Source: Bremia lactucae
Taxonomy: Eukaryota > Oomycota > Peronosporomycetes > Peronosporales > Peronosporaceae
NCBI RefSeq assembly: GCF_004359215.1
Contig: NC_090613.1
Location: 5,421,406-5,485,405 of the forward strand
Reading direction: 5' to 3'
DNA length: 64,000 nt
Shown piece after piece: positions 10,366-22,080 of the stretch. Below the pieces are notes generated by a model. It searched no databases and had not been told where the DNA came from. It worked only from the letters and a program-made list of their open reading frames with translations. Numbering within the stretch: the stretch's first letter is position 1; each line of letters opens with the position of its first letter. Position numbers and translations under genes: made by a program.

Positions 10366-12585
10366 TCGCCCGCACAGGATAGTTTCACCGTAAAAATAAC
10401 TACACTAGAAGGGAATTTTTAAAAACGTCAACAAAACAATAATATTAATAAGAACCAGTTTCAAATGGTTAATGAAGTCAATACACTGCCATAGCCGGAT
10501 GTCTTGCACCCTTGACTGTAGCGTTCTGCGCTCTCTGGCCGATAACGCTCGTAATTGCCGAAGTCCGTTAGAGAAAATCTCTTGGACACTACCCAGAAGT
10601 GAGAGTTTTTGCCGCTCGTGAACAACCCGTTTGCGCTGTATCCAAAGAGTCGAGATACATACCGAACACAGGATCCACCATATGCGCTTCCACTGAGCAA
10701 TATACTCCGCCACAGTATCCCCAAAGGCCTGCTGCAGCCGTTGGAAAAGTGTCGTAGACAGAGGCGGCGGTGTTCTTGCCATGCAATACCCCGCGTACTA
10801 GCTTACGTCATCCAGCCGCACGTCGGACTTAACCACAAGGTCAGGACCGCCTGCCAGCATCCCTGGGCCACAGGAAATGTCCAGAAAATGTGCTCCATTG
10901 TCTCTTTGTGACCGCCACAGACGGACAGCCTCCTGCAACTGTTGTCAAGTTCCCTACCCGGGAAGAATAAATTGAGCTGTTGAAGTATCAAACGGTAATA
11001 GACCTACACTTGATACTCCGTGATTGCATTTTGATGACCCCACAGCTGCTTCAGGGTTTGATTAAGAGCCACAGAGTGCCAGTCTCCCCGGTCTGCGCAG
11101 GTTTGTAACTTCTGGAGTAGTCCTTTCAGAGCCGTGCCGAGCCCCACCTTCGCCTTGCCATACGGCTGCCGTTTAACGTGCCTCAATACATGCCGATTCG
11201 CTACGTTGGATAGGGCTTCCCGCGGAAAGCTATGGATCGATGGATTTGCCTCAAGGACAAGCCCGCGAGCTCGTTGCGAGCTCCTCATGACGGCCACATC
11301 GTGCCCATACTCCAGAGATACTGGATGTGAGTCATCAACTGTCCAATTTATCCCGTTGGCCTCCTTTTTTAAAATGATTCTTCGTGATGAAATATCCAGC
11401 GCTGAACTTTCCACCCCTCGGACAGCTCCAGGCTCTACCAGCACCCAGTTGTAAGATAGCTGGAGGTCCGGGGGGGGGTGTCGTAAAGCCACCGTGGGGA
11501 TTAACTTGAATGTCCGTCCCATAGCCAACGGCGGACTCCCAAACAGAATTGCTAAAGCCCAGCGCCCGAGTTTGCGGTTCGTGTGGTGCTTGTCCACTCC
11601 CTCAGCCAACGGGACGTGACAAATGTAGGTTGTCGGACCGGTTCGCTCCATCGCAAGTTCTTCCAGTAGGCACTGCCTGATGCGGTCGTATTTCTTGCTC
11701 ATCAACCGATGACCTGTGCCATCGCATAGCCATGGGTTGTCTGCCCACAAATACGTTGGCCAATACCGTCTGGTCACGGCCGTTTTTTTATCTCCCATGT
11801 AACGGCTCCGCTGACCAAATCGTTAGCCGGTCTCCGTCCCTTCAGCACGTGGTCTGCGAGATGAGCCGCTGCGTATGGCGACCATGCCGATCCTGTAAGG
11901 CTTCAAGCTCCATTTCCGACGGCCGAAGCACAAATATCAGCCCGCAACGATTCACCACGTATCTTGCTCCGTTGACTGCGGGAATGAAGGGGGTTTAGTG
12001 GTGTGATTACGATAGAGGCGTCGTCCCGAGCCTCCCAAATCGTCCAAAATTTCCACGCTCCGACGTATCTGTCGCGCATCTATGTAAACCAAAGAAGAGC
12101 GTGTTTCATCCGTTGCGATTTTACAGCCACTGCTATCGAGACCAAGCCGACCCCACTGGCCGCTCGCGGTGCGTACAAAATGTCTGGGTTAACTTTATGA
12201 CGACTGCGCTCTGTTGAGGTTGCATGTTTCCTCAAAAAATGTTTGTGGAGATTTTTCGGAGCTCCTCCTCCGCCCATTGTGGCATATCAAAGGCCGCTGC
12301 CGTGAAGAGTATTCCTGGGAGCATGATTTCATGGAGTATAAGCACCCGAAGAGAGACACTGGTCGCGAGTCAACGGCGCACGTTCCGAATCCGGACAGCC
12401 CAATTTGCGTCGACGAGTGCCCCTGTACCCACTTGATGACCGAGGTAGCGTGTTGTTTCGCCATGAGGCAACACAGGTATTCCCTCATATTCAGGCAAAG
12501 CCACTGCCGTATTCAAAAAGATGGTCTGACATTTTGTTGGCTGCACAGTGAGCCCCGATAACCGACCGAAAGCTGCGACGATGTC
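10366..12585 (-). pseudogene. LINE ORF2 3' part, copy 1
   Basis: C-terminal half of a non-LTR reverse transcriptase read right to left. 12488-11800 holds post-RT sequence in several frames. 11798-11004 is one 264-codon open stretch, intact here because the G run has 9 bases. 10991-10803 holds a zinc-binding C terminus (RRLSVCGGHKETMEHIFW). 10782-10405 closes the ORF. The RT core is cut off at the N. The same sequence continues to the full element in the second unit. Confidence 0.85.
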
Positions 12586-12586
12586 N
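12586..12586. other. Single ambiguous base at duplication junction
   Basis: The only N in the window. Left of it is LINE sequence ending GCGACGATGTC, which in the second unit continues into RT (18541-18560). Right of it is gag sequence starting GTGCTCGGACAG, as at 6619. Neither side continues across, so this is a join, not a base-call problem. Confidence 0.95.
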
Positions 12587-13513
12587 GTGCTCGGACAGCG
12601 GAGGGCCGCGTCCGAGGCACAGAGCCATGCTGCGGCGGAGTCCGTCACTCAGACTCAGGATGAGCTGAGGCATGAGCAGGCTCGGAGCGAGGCTCTCAAC
12701 AGGACTGTTGAGATGCTCTCTGCCCGGCCGCATCAGCCGAGGCCCATTCGGATGGACCCGCCCAAGTTCGATGGAACTGCGGCGCACACGATTGTCCACT
12801 GGCTTTTAGCCGTGGAGCAATGCGGTGTCGCCCAGCTCATCGAGGACGACAGCCGGATGGTGTCGTACGCCATGTCGCATCTGCGCGGTAAGGCCTCAGA
12901 GTGGGCTTACTCGGCGCTTATGGCGGACAGAAAGGCGTTCCCTACATGGGCGATCTTTAAGGAAAAGATTCGCGCCATGTACCAGCCGCCGAACAACGAA
13001 GTGTTGCTTCAGGCGCGCTTCTTTGGAGCGCGACAGGCGAGGCGATTTCTGCAAGAGTATGTGCAAGAGATGCGCTCGCTGTCGGCGTCCATTACCGTAG
13101 GTCCGATTTCAGGCCACATTAAGGTGCCCACGTTTATGGACGGACTACGGCATGGCCCATCGCGACAGGCTCTTATCAAAAAGGTGCTGTCGACGATGGA
13201 AGGGGCAATCCAAATTGCCTGAGCTGAGGAGCAATCCTACAACAGTGCCTCGGAGACAGCTTGGTATAAGCCGTCGGCCGAGAGGTCAGATGTCACCCCC
13301 CTGGAGTTGGGCAATGCAGACGTGGTCTGTTACAAATGCGGCAAGCGTGGCCATATGATGGCTCGATGCTATGCCAGGGTCCCTGCTGGGGCAAAGATGC
13401 CCAGCAAGAGGACTCCCTACCCGAATGGCGATGGCAAGAATCAAGGTCACAAATTTAATGGAAGGCCGCCAAGTGGACTCAGATTCACTAACTCTTTGCG
13501 CAGACTGAAACTT
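12587..13513 (+). pseudogene. Gypsy gag remnant, copy 2
   Basis: Same gag as at 6595-7545, with the early stop absent, so the capsid reads open to a shared TGA at 13220-13222, then continues to the CCHC knuckle (CYKCGKRGHMMARC) near 13328-13370. The differing bases are confined to the first about 390 bp. Confidence 0.85.
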
Positions 13514-13719
13514 TTAATTTCCTTACCTACCTAGGCGTACATTAGCACTATGCATGCAAAAATTAGCCAATCAAACGAACCGAGGGAATTCTACCAAAAA
13601 TTGAGGCGATTCCTTCATTTGCAATACCAAAATATTTAATTACCTAATTACGAGTTACAACCTCGTCAAATATGTGTTGGGGATGTAGTGGAAAATGTGT
13701 TCAAGGCTTTTCTGCGACC

Positions 13720-13792
13720 TTATACTTGCTAATTTATCAACGCTGAGAAGAGTCGCTCGACTGTCTTAGCGCTGATAAATTAGCAAGTATAA
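13720..13792. repeat. Hairpin, copy 2
   Basis: Identical to 7752-7824. Confidence 0.85.
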
Positions 13793-14101
13793 TGTAATGC
13801 AAAGCATTCAGCTTCCTGTTTCGGACACGATGCGATCAATGCGCTAAAACGTCTTTTATCGGGCACGTAAGTGCTGCGACTCGAATATCACGTGCTTTAG
13901 AAGCCTCCTGACTTCTCATATATCTAACGTCTGGTGAAAAATCGAAAATATCTGACGGAAGTCTATCCTAAGGTCGTGAGCTTAAAATTCTTAGTTGAAA
14001 TAACCACTCTTTTACATGAAGTTTGCTTCAATTGGCTTAAATGTAACAGTACAACTTTATCAAATCAGAAACGTGCATAGACCCTGTGGCTCATCGTAAA
14101 A

Positions 14102-15890
14102 ATGGTGCAAAATGAGCACCGCCACTTGCTACCCAAGAGTGACGATATCAACGTGCGCTTATCCTTACGAGGTCCACTGACGACGGCTTCTCCAATCCTT
14201 AGTGCACAAGTGTCCCGTGAGTATACCACGCGCTCTTGCACAGCTTTGCGTGCTGATGTTTGGACACTGCTGCACTACCGTTCGTCACTCAAGGAGCGTT
14301 CAAGAATACAGCGTGCTTCCTATGTACTCGAGCTGTGCGTTTTGGTACTTATCAGCCTTAATGTGGTGCTGGCCATGTATGTTTCGGCCTCTCCACCTGG
14401 CTCTGCGCGTAAGTCGAATATTGAATGCAGCCGAGTCATTGAGATGATACTAATAAACTCATTCGGATGTGGTGGCAGCGGTGACAACGTCCGACTGGTA
14501 CGAAATCTTCCTCTACGTGTCAACGGCACTATTTACGATCGAGTATATTCTGCGGCTCTGGGCGTGTGTGGAAGATGACCGTTATACCCATCCAATCCGC
14601 GGAAGGTGGGCTATGAAATGAACAAGGCGTCATCGATAAAGCTGTTGTTTGTCATAAACTTGTTGCGCTTAGGTTGCGGTGGATGTTTCGGCCAATGTCC
14701 CTCATTGACCTCATAGTCTTGATTCCATTTTACCTGGAAATCTCGATGGAGAATCGGTTTGTTGGTTTGCTGAAGTAATTGATAGACGTGGCTGATGAGG
14801 TGGTGGTGCTTGTAATTTCATGTAGAGTATCTGTATCATCGCGTGGCGTGTTGACGCTGCGAGGGTTTCGATTGTTGCGAATTATGTCATTTTTGCACTT
14901 GGAACGCTCGTATCGAGCAATGAAGAATCTGCGCGAAATTTTTGCACTAAAAAAAGAAGAGCTAGGAGTTGTTAGCTACTTGACAGTTGTTATTGTGCTC
15001 ACGTCCTCAACAACCATGTATGTGTGTATCGAGCGACGCACGCCTGTCGTTCTTATGGGGCTAATCATAATGCTATGATTCATCATGGCAGCTTTTTCCT
15101 GGAGAACCCTGCCCAACCCAAGGTGTTTACAAGCATTGGCACATGTTCATGGTGGGCGATTGAAACGATCACTTCACTTGGATATGGTGACATTGTCCCC
15201 GTTACTGCTGCTGGTCGAGCGTTTTCATCCTTGCTGGCAATCTGGGGCATCATTCTGTTTACAATCCCGGGTAAAGACACAAGTCTAAACCTCATCTGAG
15301 GTGTACCTCACTTTATGTTGTAATATTTTTCTAGGTGCCATTCTAAGCAGCGGCTTTATTGAGGTAATGTTACAGAAGCAGGAACAGAAGAATGAGCTAG
15401 CAATAGAGGAATCAATTCGGCTTTCTATGACACGAGGACTGCGCTCACTCAGCTCCAGCAATCTTGCGTTTGCAGGTTTTTTTGGCTCGAGAAGATAGCC
15501 ACGTATAATCGCACTGATCTTTGTATTCTGGGCATCATAGGCACTCCAAGCACAGAATTGTACTCCCCTGGAGAAGTAACACATAAAGCTCAATCTTCCA
15601 CCTCGACCACTCCTTATGATTGCAAAACTTTTGCGGCTTCTGCAGCCTCAATCGTGCGGCTGCAGCAACAAGTCGACGGACTTCACGCATCACAGGTTCA
15701 TTTTTAAGAATCTTTTTTAGGAACGAAATCGTTAAATCGTTGCATGATGCAGGTGCAGATCCATGCACAGCTTAATCGACAAGAGAGTCAATTGCAAACC
15801 ATTGCGGCACTTCTCAAGGAGTCGCTCGCCCAGCTAAAACCTAACGATATTGCCATGCCACCATTCAGCGCGATCGTTCCTCCCGAGTAG
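14102..15890 (+). CDS. Voltage-gated potassium channel, copy 2
   Basis: Exact repeat of the gene at 8134-9922, with all exons shifted by 5968: 14102-14408, 14479-14605, 14673-14756, 14826-15017, 15092-15270, 15335-15475, 15541-15695, 15753-15890. Same 440-aa product with the TSLGYGD filter and arginine-bearing S4. The absence of any difference, introns included, argues that this is the same locus assembled twice and not a second gene. Confidence 0.8.
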
Positions 15891-15983
15891 AGATTATGGT
15901 GCCGAATTAGATAGTGCTTCAGCCAATCACTGCTCTGGATTATATAGTATCAATGCCATAATTTAAACGAGCTGCTTGCCATC

Positions 15984-16332
15984 ATGCAGAGTACGACGTC
16001 AACAAGCTTAAGCTTTTACATTTTGCATCACTAATTACCGTTACGCAGATCCTCATGAGGAAAAGCAAAAAGCTCTATTACAGCGCATCGCTGGATCCGT
16101 CGCCCGCCTTCACGAAGTCATTAAAGAAATTAATACTCAAATTGAGGTGTGTCCCATTTTTGCTGTTGCTTTACGTTGTTTGTTGATCATGTTATTTTCG
16201 TAGAAAAGCGATTCATTTCACGAAGAGCTGACATTCACATGCAAAGTGTGGAAGGGCTATGAAAGCCGCGTTCAGTCGCACTGCGACACGGCAATTGCTA
16301 ACAATGGCTACAGCAGCAGCAGCAACGCTTGA
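15984..16332 (+). CDS. DAD4: DASH/Dam1 complex subunit DAD4-like, copy 2
   Basis: Exact repeat of 10016-10364 (exons 15984-15990, 16049-16146, 16204-16332; 77 aa), lying 94 bp after the second channel copy. Probably the same gene assembled twice. Confidence 0.75.
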
Positions 16333-16339
16333 GTCGCCC

Positions 16340-19300
16340 GCACAGGATAGTTTCACCGTAAAAATAACTACACTAGAAGGGAATTTTTAAAAACGTCAAC
16401 AAAACAATAATATTAATAAGAACCAGTTTCAAATGGTTAATGAAGTCAATACACTGCCATAGCCGGATGTCTTGCACCCTTGACTGTAGCGTTCTGCGCT
16501 CTCTGGCCGATAACGCTCGTAATTGCCGAAGTCCGTTAGAGAAAATCTCTTGGACACTACCCAGAAGTGAGAGTTTTTGCCGCTCGTGAACAACCCGTTT
16601 GCGCTGTATCCAAAGAGTCGAGATACATACCGAACACAGGATCCACCATATGCGCTTCCACTGAGCAATATACTCCGCCACAGTATCCCCAAAGGCCTGC
16701 TGCAGCCGTTGGAAAAGTGTCGTAGACAGAGGCGGCGGTGTTCTTGCCATGCAATACCCCGCGTACTAGCTTACGTCATCCAGCCGCACGTCGGACTTAA
16801 CCACAAGGTCAGGACCGCCTGCCAGCATCCCTGGGCCACAGGAAATGTCCAGAAAATGTGCTCCATTGTCTCTTTGTGACCGCCACAGACGGACAGCCTC
16901 CTGCAACTGTTGTCAAGTTCCCTACCCGGGAAGAATAAATTGAGCTGTTGAAGTATCAAACGGTAATAGACCTACACTTGATACTCCGTGATTGCATTTT
17001 GATGACCCCACAGCTGCTTCAGGGTTTGATTAAGAGCCACAGAGTGCCAGTCTCCCCGGTCTGCGCAGGTTTGTAACTTCTGGAGTAGTCCTTTCAGAGC
17101 CGTGCCGAGCCCCACCTTCGCCTTGCCATACGGCTGCCGTTTAACGTGCCTCAATACATGCCGATTCGCTACGTTGGATAGGGCTTCCCGCGGAAAGCTA
17201 TGGATCGATGGATTTGCCTCAAGGACAAGCCCGCGAGCTCGTTGCGAGCTCCTCATGACGGCCACATCGTGCCCATACTCCAGAGATACTGGATGTGAGT
17301 CATCAACTGTCCAATTTATCCCGTTGGCCTCCTTTTTTAAAATGATTCTTCGTGATGAAATATCCAGCGCTGAACTTTCCACCCCTCGGACAGCTCCAGG
17401 CTCTACCAGCACCCAGTTGTAAGATAGCTGGAGGTCCGGGGGGGTGTCGTAAAGCCACCGTGGGGATTAACTTGAATGTCCGTCCCATAGCCAACGGCGG
17501 ACTCCCAAACAGAATTGCTAAAGCCCAGCGCCCGAGTTTGCGGTTCGTGTGGTGCTTGTCCACTCCCTCAGCCAACGGGACGTGACAAATGTAGGTTGTC
17601 GGACCGGTTCGCTCCATCGCAAGTTCTTCCAGTAGGCACTGCCTGATGCGGTCGTATTTCTTGCTCATCAACCGATGACCTGTGCCATCGCATAGCCATG
17701 GGTTGTCTGCCCACAAATACGTTGGCCAATACCGTCTGGTCACGGCCGTTTTTTTATCTCCCATGTAACGGCTCCGCTGACCAAATCGTTAGCCGGTCTC
17801 CGTCCCTTCAGCACGTGGTCTGCGAGATGAGCCGCTGCGTATGGCGACCATGCCGATCCTGTAAGGCTTCAAGCTCCATTTCCGACGGCCGAAGCACAAA
17901 TATCAGCCCGCAACGATTCACCACGTATCTTGCTCCGTTGACTGCGGGAATGAAGGGGGTTTAGTGGTGTGATTACGATAGAGGCGTCGTCCCGAGCCTC
18001 CCAAATCGTCCAAAATTTCCACGCTCCGACGTATCTGTCGCGCATCTATGTAAACCAAAGAAGAGCGTGTTTCATCCGTTGCGATTTTACAGCCACTGCT
18101 ATCGAGACCAAGCCGACCCCACTGGCCGCTCGCGGTGCGTACAAAATGTCTGGGTTAACTTTATGACGACTGCGCTCTGTTGAGGTTGCATGTTTCCTCA
18201 AAAAATGTTTGTGGAGATTTTTCGGAGCTCCTCCTCCGCCCATTGTGGCATATCAAAGGCCGCTGCCGTGAAGAGTATTCCTGGGAGCATGATTTCATGG
18301 AGTATAAGCACCCGAAGAGAGACACTGGTCGCGAGTCAACGGCGCACGTTCCGAATCCGGACAGCCCAATTTGCGTCGACGAGTGCCCCTGTACCCACTT
18401 GATGACCGAGGTAGCGTGTTGTTTCGCCATGAGGCAACACAGGTATTCCCTCATATTCAGGCAAAGCCACTGCCGTATTCAAAAAGATGGTCTGACATTT
18501 TGTTGGCTGCACAGTGAGCCCCGATAACCGACCGAAAGCTGCGACGATGTCTAGGACGCGTGGAAGACTACTCGCTTCTTGGAGATATACAGTGGAGTCA
18601 TCGACAAACGCGGAAAAGGTTTGTCGCTCTCCGTGTGTCCCGGGAACCTTGACCCCTGAAGCTCGCGGTCCTGTGTGATCGCTAACGACAGGACTTCCAC
18701 CGCCAGGATGAATAGTAGTGGCGCCAAAGGGCATCCCTGCCGAATCCCCGTAGTGATTTCCAATGGTTGAGAAAGGGAGCCATTGACCAAAATTTAGCGG
18801 TGGTGGACTCATGCAATTTCCGCATCATGTGAATGGAAGGACTTGCGAATCTAAACTCTTCCAGGACTTGAAAGAGGAAATCCCGTGCCACCGTGACGTA
18901 TGCCTTTCGAAAATTCAGCATCAAAATTACTCGACTCCGTGTTGCTTCCAGTCAGGTTCAGCCCGAGCAGTAGAGACTGCGGCGAGCATCATCATGACTG
19001 TTTTCATCATCTTTCGTCCCTGCACAAACCCTGCTGGTTGTCCCCAATTGCCTACAAAAAGGAAGAATAGCTTGTAACCGTGTTGCCATAAGTTTGGTAA
19101 ATATTTTGTACCCTGTTTGAAGAAGCGATATCGGCCGGTAATCCATAGGATCGACCGAGTTCCCCCTTTTTGCGAAGTGGAATAATGAGGCCTTCTAGAA
19201 ACAAAGGCGGCGAATCCTTCCCATTCAGTAATTCGTTTCCGAGGAGTACCATCGCCGGCGCCAATATAGCTTGAGTGTCTTTATAAAAGTCATTATTAAC

Positions 19301-21458
19301 CCCATCCGGCCCCGCCGCCTTGTGCCGATTAAGTCCTGATATTGCAGTGACCACTTCTTCCATGCTCACAGGCTGAAGCAAGGAAGAATTTTCGATCGAA
19401 ATCATTTTGCGAGCCTCCGGAATCGTGACGAATTCATCGACCGCCTGTCGCATGCGCCACTGCGGTGTAGTGTTGTGACTCCGGCCTAAAAGTTGCTGCC
19501 ACTCCGTTGCAAACGTATCAGCGACTGTGGCATGGCGCGAAAAGGCCGCCCCATGGAGTTGGTTAAGGTTGGTAAATGTTTGGTCCCGCTCTTAATCAGA
19601 AACGCGCTTGTAATCCCATCGTGATCCGTCGTACGCTCAAGTTGGCGCCCCTCCTTAATCATACACTCCTCACGAAGCGTTACTCGATGAGCGTGTATGA
19701 GTTGCTGTCGACTTGGTAGACCTGCTCGCGTTTGCCGCTGATCTTTTCCACATACCGTTTGCTTCGTTGTTTTAAAAGCTTGCGCACCGTTTTGATTGCA
19801 GCAATACACCGGAGAACCTGGTCATTCCATGTACGCGTTGATGGGTCCCGCCCCATATTCCGATCGATCAGCTCTGACAGCAGTGCCTGCTGAACCCACG
19901 CTGGAATCTGGGAGGGAAAAGGGTACTGGACAGGACGCACTCTTCGACTTTCGGGTGCAGTTAACGCGCTCCGCCCTAGAACAAGAGACACCCGTTGATA
20001 GTCGGACTCGACGGCCGGCTCTGTCACCTCCACCCATTGCACTGTAGACGCCCATCCACGCGGAACGAAAAACCGATCAATTCTGCTTGCCGTCGATTTG
20101 GTCCAGTATGTAAGAAATTCCGTCGGTTCTGGTGGATCAACGTTACCGTCGGGGCCGACAATGTACTGGCGTCTTCGAGCCCCAATAAAATTACGAAGTG
20201 GCCTAACTGAGCACTTTCTGGACGTCCAGTGCGCTGGCCACCCAACAGGTCAAGTTGGGGATTTGCAGGTAGGTCCTTAGCAATGAGTAAGATTCGTTCA
20301 CTTGCCACATAACACAAAATGCAGCTTCTGCCTTTAGCATCCGCTTAATGCATTACTTTATCATGACTATCAGCCATTACACCACGCATTTATCGTTAGA
20401 CATTTATTCGCGTTGCAAGGAATTTGTTAATCTGTTTTCTAACTTTGTACTAAGAATGAATCGCCCGCAAGGATGGTATCTCGGTTTGGCCACGGCCATT
20501 CCACCAGGTGAGAAAATATGTTTCTCTTTCGGCATGACGGTTTGGCGCATAAATATTCACCAGCAGGACATCTCTAATCTCAACGCAGACGACCCGGTTC
20601 GTCCACAGTTCAGGATGCCATGGACGTGCCTCGGCTGCTCGACGTGGGTCGAAATAAATTGCCACATGCACCGACACTCCAGTATGATAGGGGAGACCCT
20701 GTGACATGCTGTGGTTGTCCCCACCTGCGCTTCCAGTCGTCTTGCAACCGCGTAGCTGACTCCTCACTATTCACATGCGTTTCTTGTATGCAACGAACAA
20801 TTTGGCGCTGGCTCGTTGGCATTCTCCACCAGGCCTCGAACTAACCGGCTCTTGATTCCTTCGTAAGTGCCTCACATTCTGAGTTATTCAAACTATCATC
20901 AAAATCACCTTCTGACCCTCTTTCCGCTCAGATAACCTTGCCCTGTCGAGAGCCTGCAGCTTTCCACTCTGCTAGAGAGTTTCGTCCCATTTGAGCTGAT
21001 GGTACAAGCCGTATAGATCCCCTTGAGACACATCTTGACTTGTCGCCAGGTACTGACTTCTCATATGGCTGCCCTTAGTACTGGGGTGGACTTTGAACAC
21101 TCATCTGGGTGATAGTGTTCAAAGAACGTGTCGGGAATCGTCCAGTCGTCCTGGTTGTCCATCTCCGTGAATGCCGAGCGATATGCCGTCAGGGCTTTCA
21201 GACTCGCAAAATGACGGCGCAACTGGGACGCATGCCAGTGTCTTTTTGCGGCGTCCTCACCCGTGATAAACTGGAACTCGGCCTTGTATCGCAGCACACA
21301 GATGATGTGACGAGCTAATTTCCCCTTATAGGGTATATCACACCGTCGGAGAAGGTCGTCTCCGACGTATCCGCTGTCTTTTATCCACCGCCGATATGCT
21401 TCCTTCCAGTGGCAACTGGTGTCCCGCCCCACTTCACGACGCACTCGTTGCATAAAGG
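16340..21458 (-). mobile_element. APE-type LINE, ORF2 part
   Basis: Non-LTR retrotransposon read right to left. 20840-20320 has the AP-endonuclease-like domain (CIQETHVNSEE; LLVNIYAPNRHA). 19453-18336 has reverse transcriptase: [51 protein letters not shown] and the catalytic FVDD ([12 protein letters not shown]; families usually show FADD). 16959-16771 carries the zinc-binding C terminus and 16750-16373 the end. 21458-21061 probably belongs to ORF1 or the ORF1/ORF2 junction. Frameshifts occur in several places, among them a 7-G run near 17438 where copy 1 has 9 G, so the copy is dead as written. I see no RNase H domain and no clear poly(A) at the 3' end. LINE GC content is visibly higher than that of the LTR sequence around it. 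Confidence 0.88.
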
Positions 21459-21880
21459 TGATACAATCAGTGTTCGCTTTGCGACTAGGACTCGTGTCAC
21501 TGTTCCCAAAGTTCCATTGAACTTGGGTATAAAGTTTTTCCACCCTCAACGTCAATTCGGTCGGGAAAACGTCTTAGCAGGGATAAACGACAATCACTCT
21601 GACTTTCATTGGGTAGAGTGGTCACTATAAGACCACTTTACTTGGAGCCTTTCTTTTGAAGCTCTTCATGGCCGACACAGCGGATGAGGGACTCCTATTG
21701 AAGATGATGTAGACGGTGAAGGCAAAATGATATTTTAAAACCAATGCGTTAGCAGAAGAGTTTCCGCTAACTCGAGAATCATTAATCCGTAGAATAAAAG
21801 ACATCATAATTGATAAACTATAAGAATTTATTCAATATTAAAAAAATCACATTTAAAAAACAACTTGTGTAAGTTGTAAA

Positions 21881-22080
21881 TATGACAGCATCTGGTCGTC
21901 GCGGAGGCAAAAAGTTTTCAATATCAGTAATTGATACGATCTGTTACCGATTGGCGTCGAATAATTTCCCTAGTCGATTGTGGAGCGTCGAATAATTTAT
22001 TCGACGCCAATCGCTACAAGATCGTATCAATTACTGATATTGGAAACTTTTTGCCTCCGCGACGACCAGATGCTGTCATA
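21881..22080. repeat. 200-bp inverted repeat, arms about 80 bp
   Basis: The left arm starts TATGACAGCATCTGGTCGTC and the right arm ends with its reverse complement at 22080. The match continues inward through GGAGGCAAAAAGTTT and CAGTAATTGATACGATC to ATTGGCGTCGAATAATT, with few differences. The spacer is about 25-30 bp. Confidence 0.9.

Larger units (their letters stand above)
6619..12585. repeat. Unit 1 of a 5.97-kb direct duplication
   Basis: Matches 12587-18551 at an offset of 5968, falling to 5966 after a G run that has 9 G at 11470-11478 and 7 G at the matching place near 17438. Apart from that run and the first about 390 bp, I see no differences. It ends immediately before the single N at 12586. 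Confidence 0.95.
12587..18551. repeat. Unit 2 of the 5.97-kb direct duplication
   Basis: Repeats 6619-12585. Unlike unit 1, its LINE continues uninterrupted past 18551 into the RT and endonuclease. Confidence 0.95.

Noticed and set aside
14102..16332. Second K+ channel and DAD4 genes as true paralogues
   Set aside because: No difference seen even in introns and spacers, and the unit joins through an N. Kept as features, but treated as probably the same locus.
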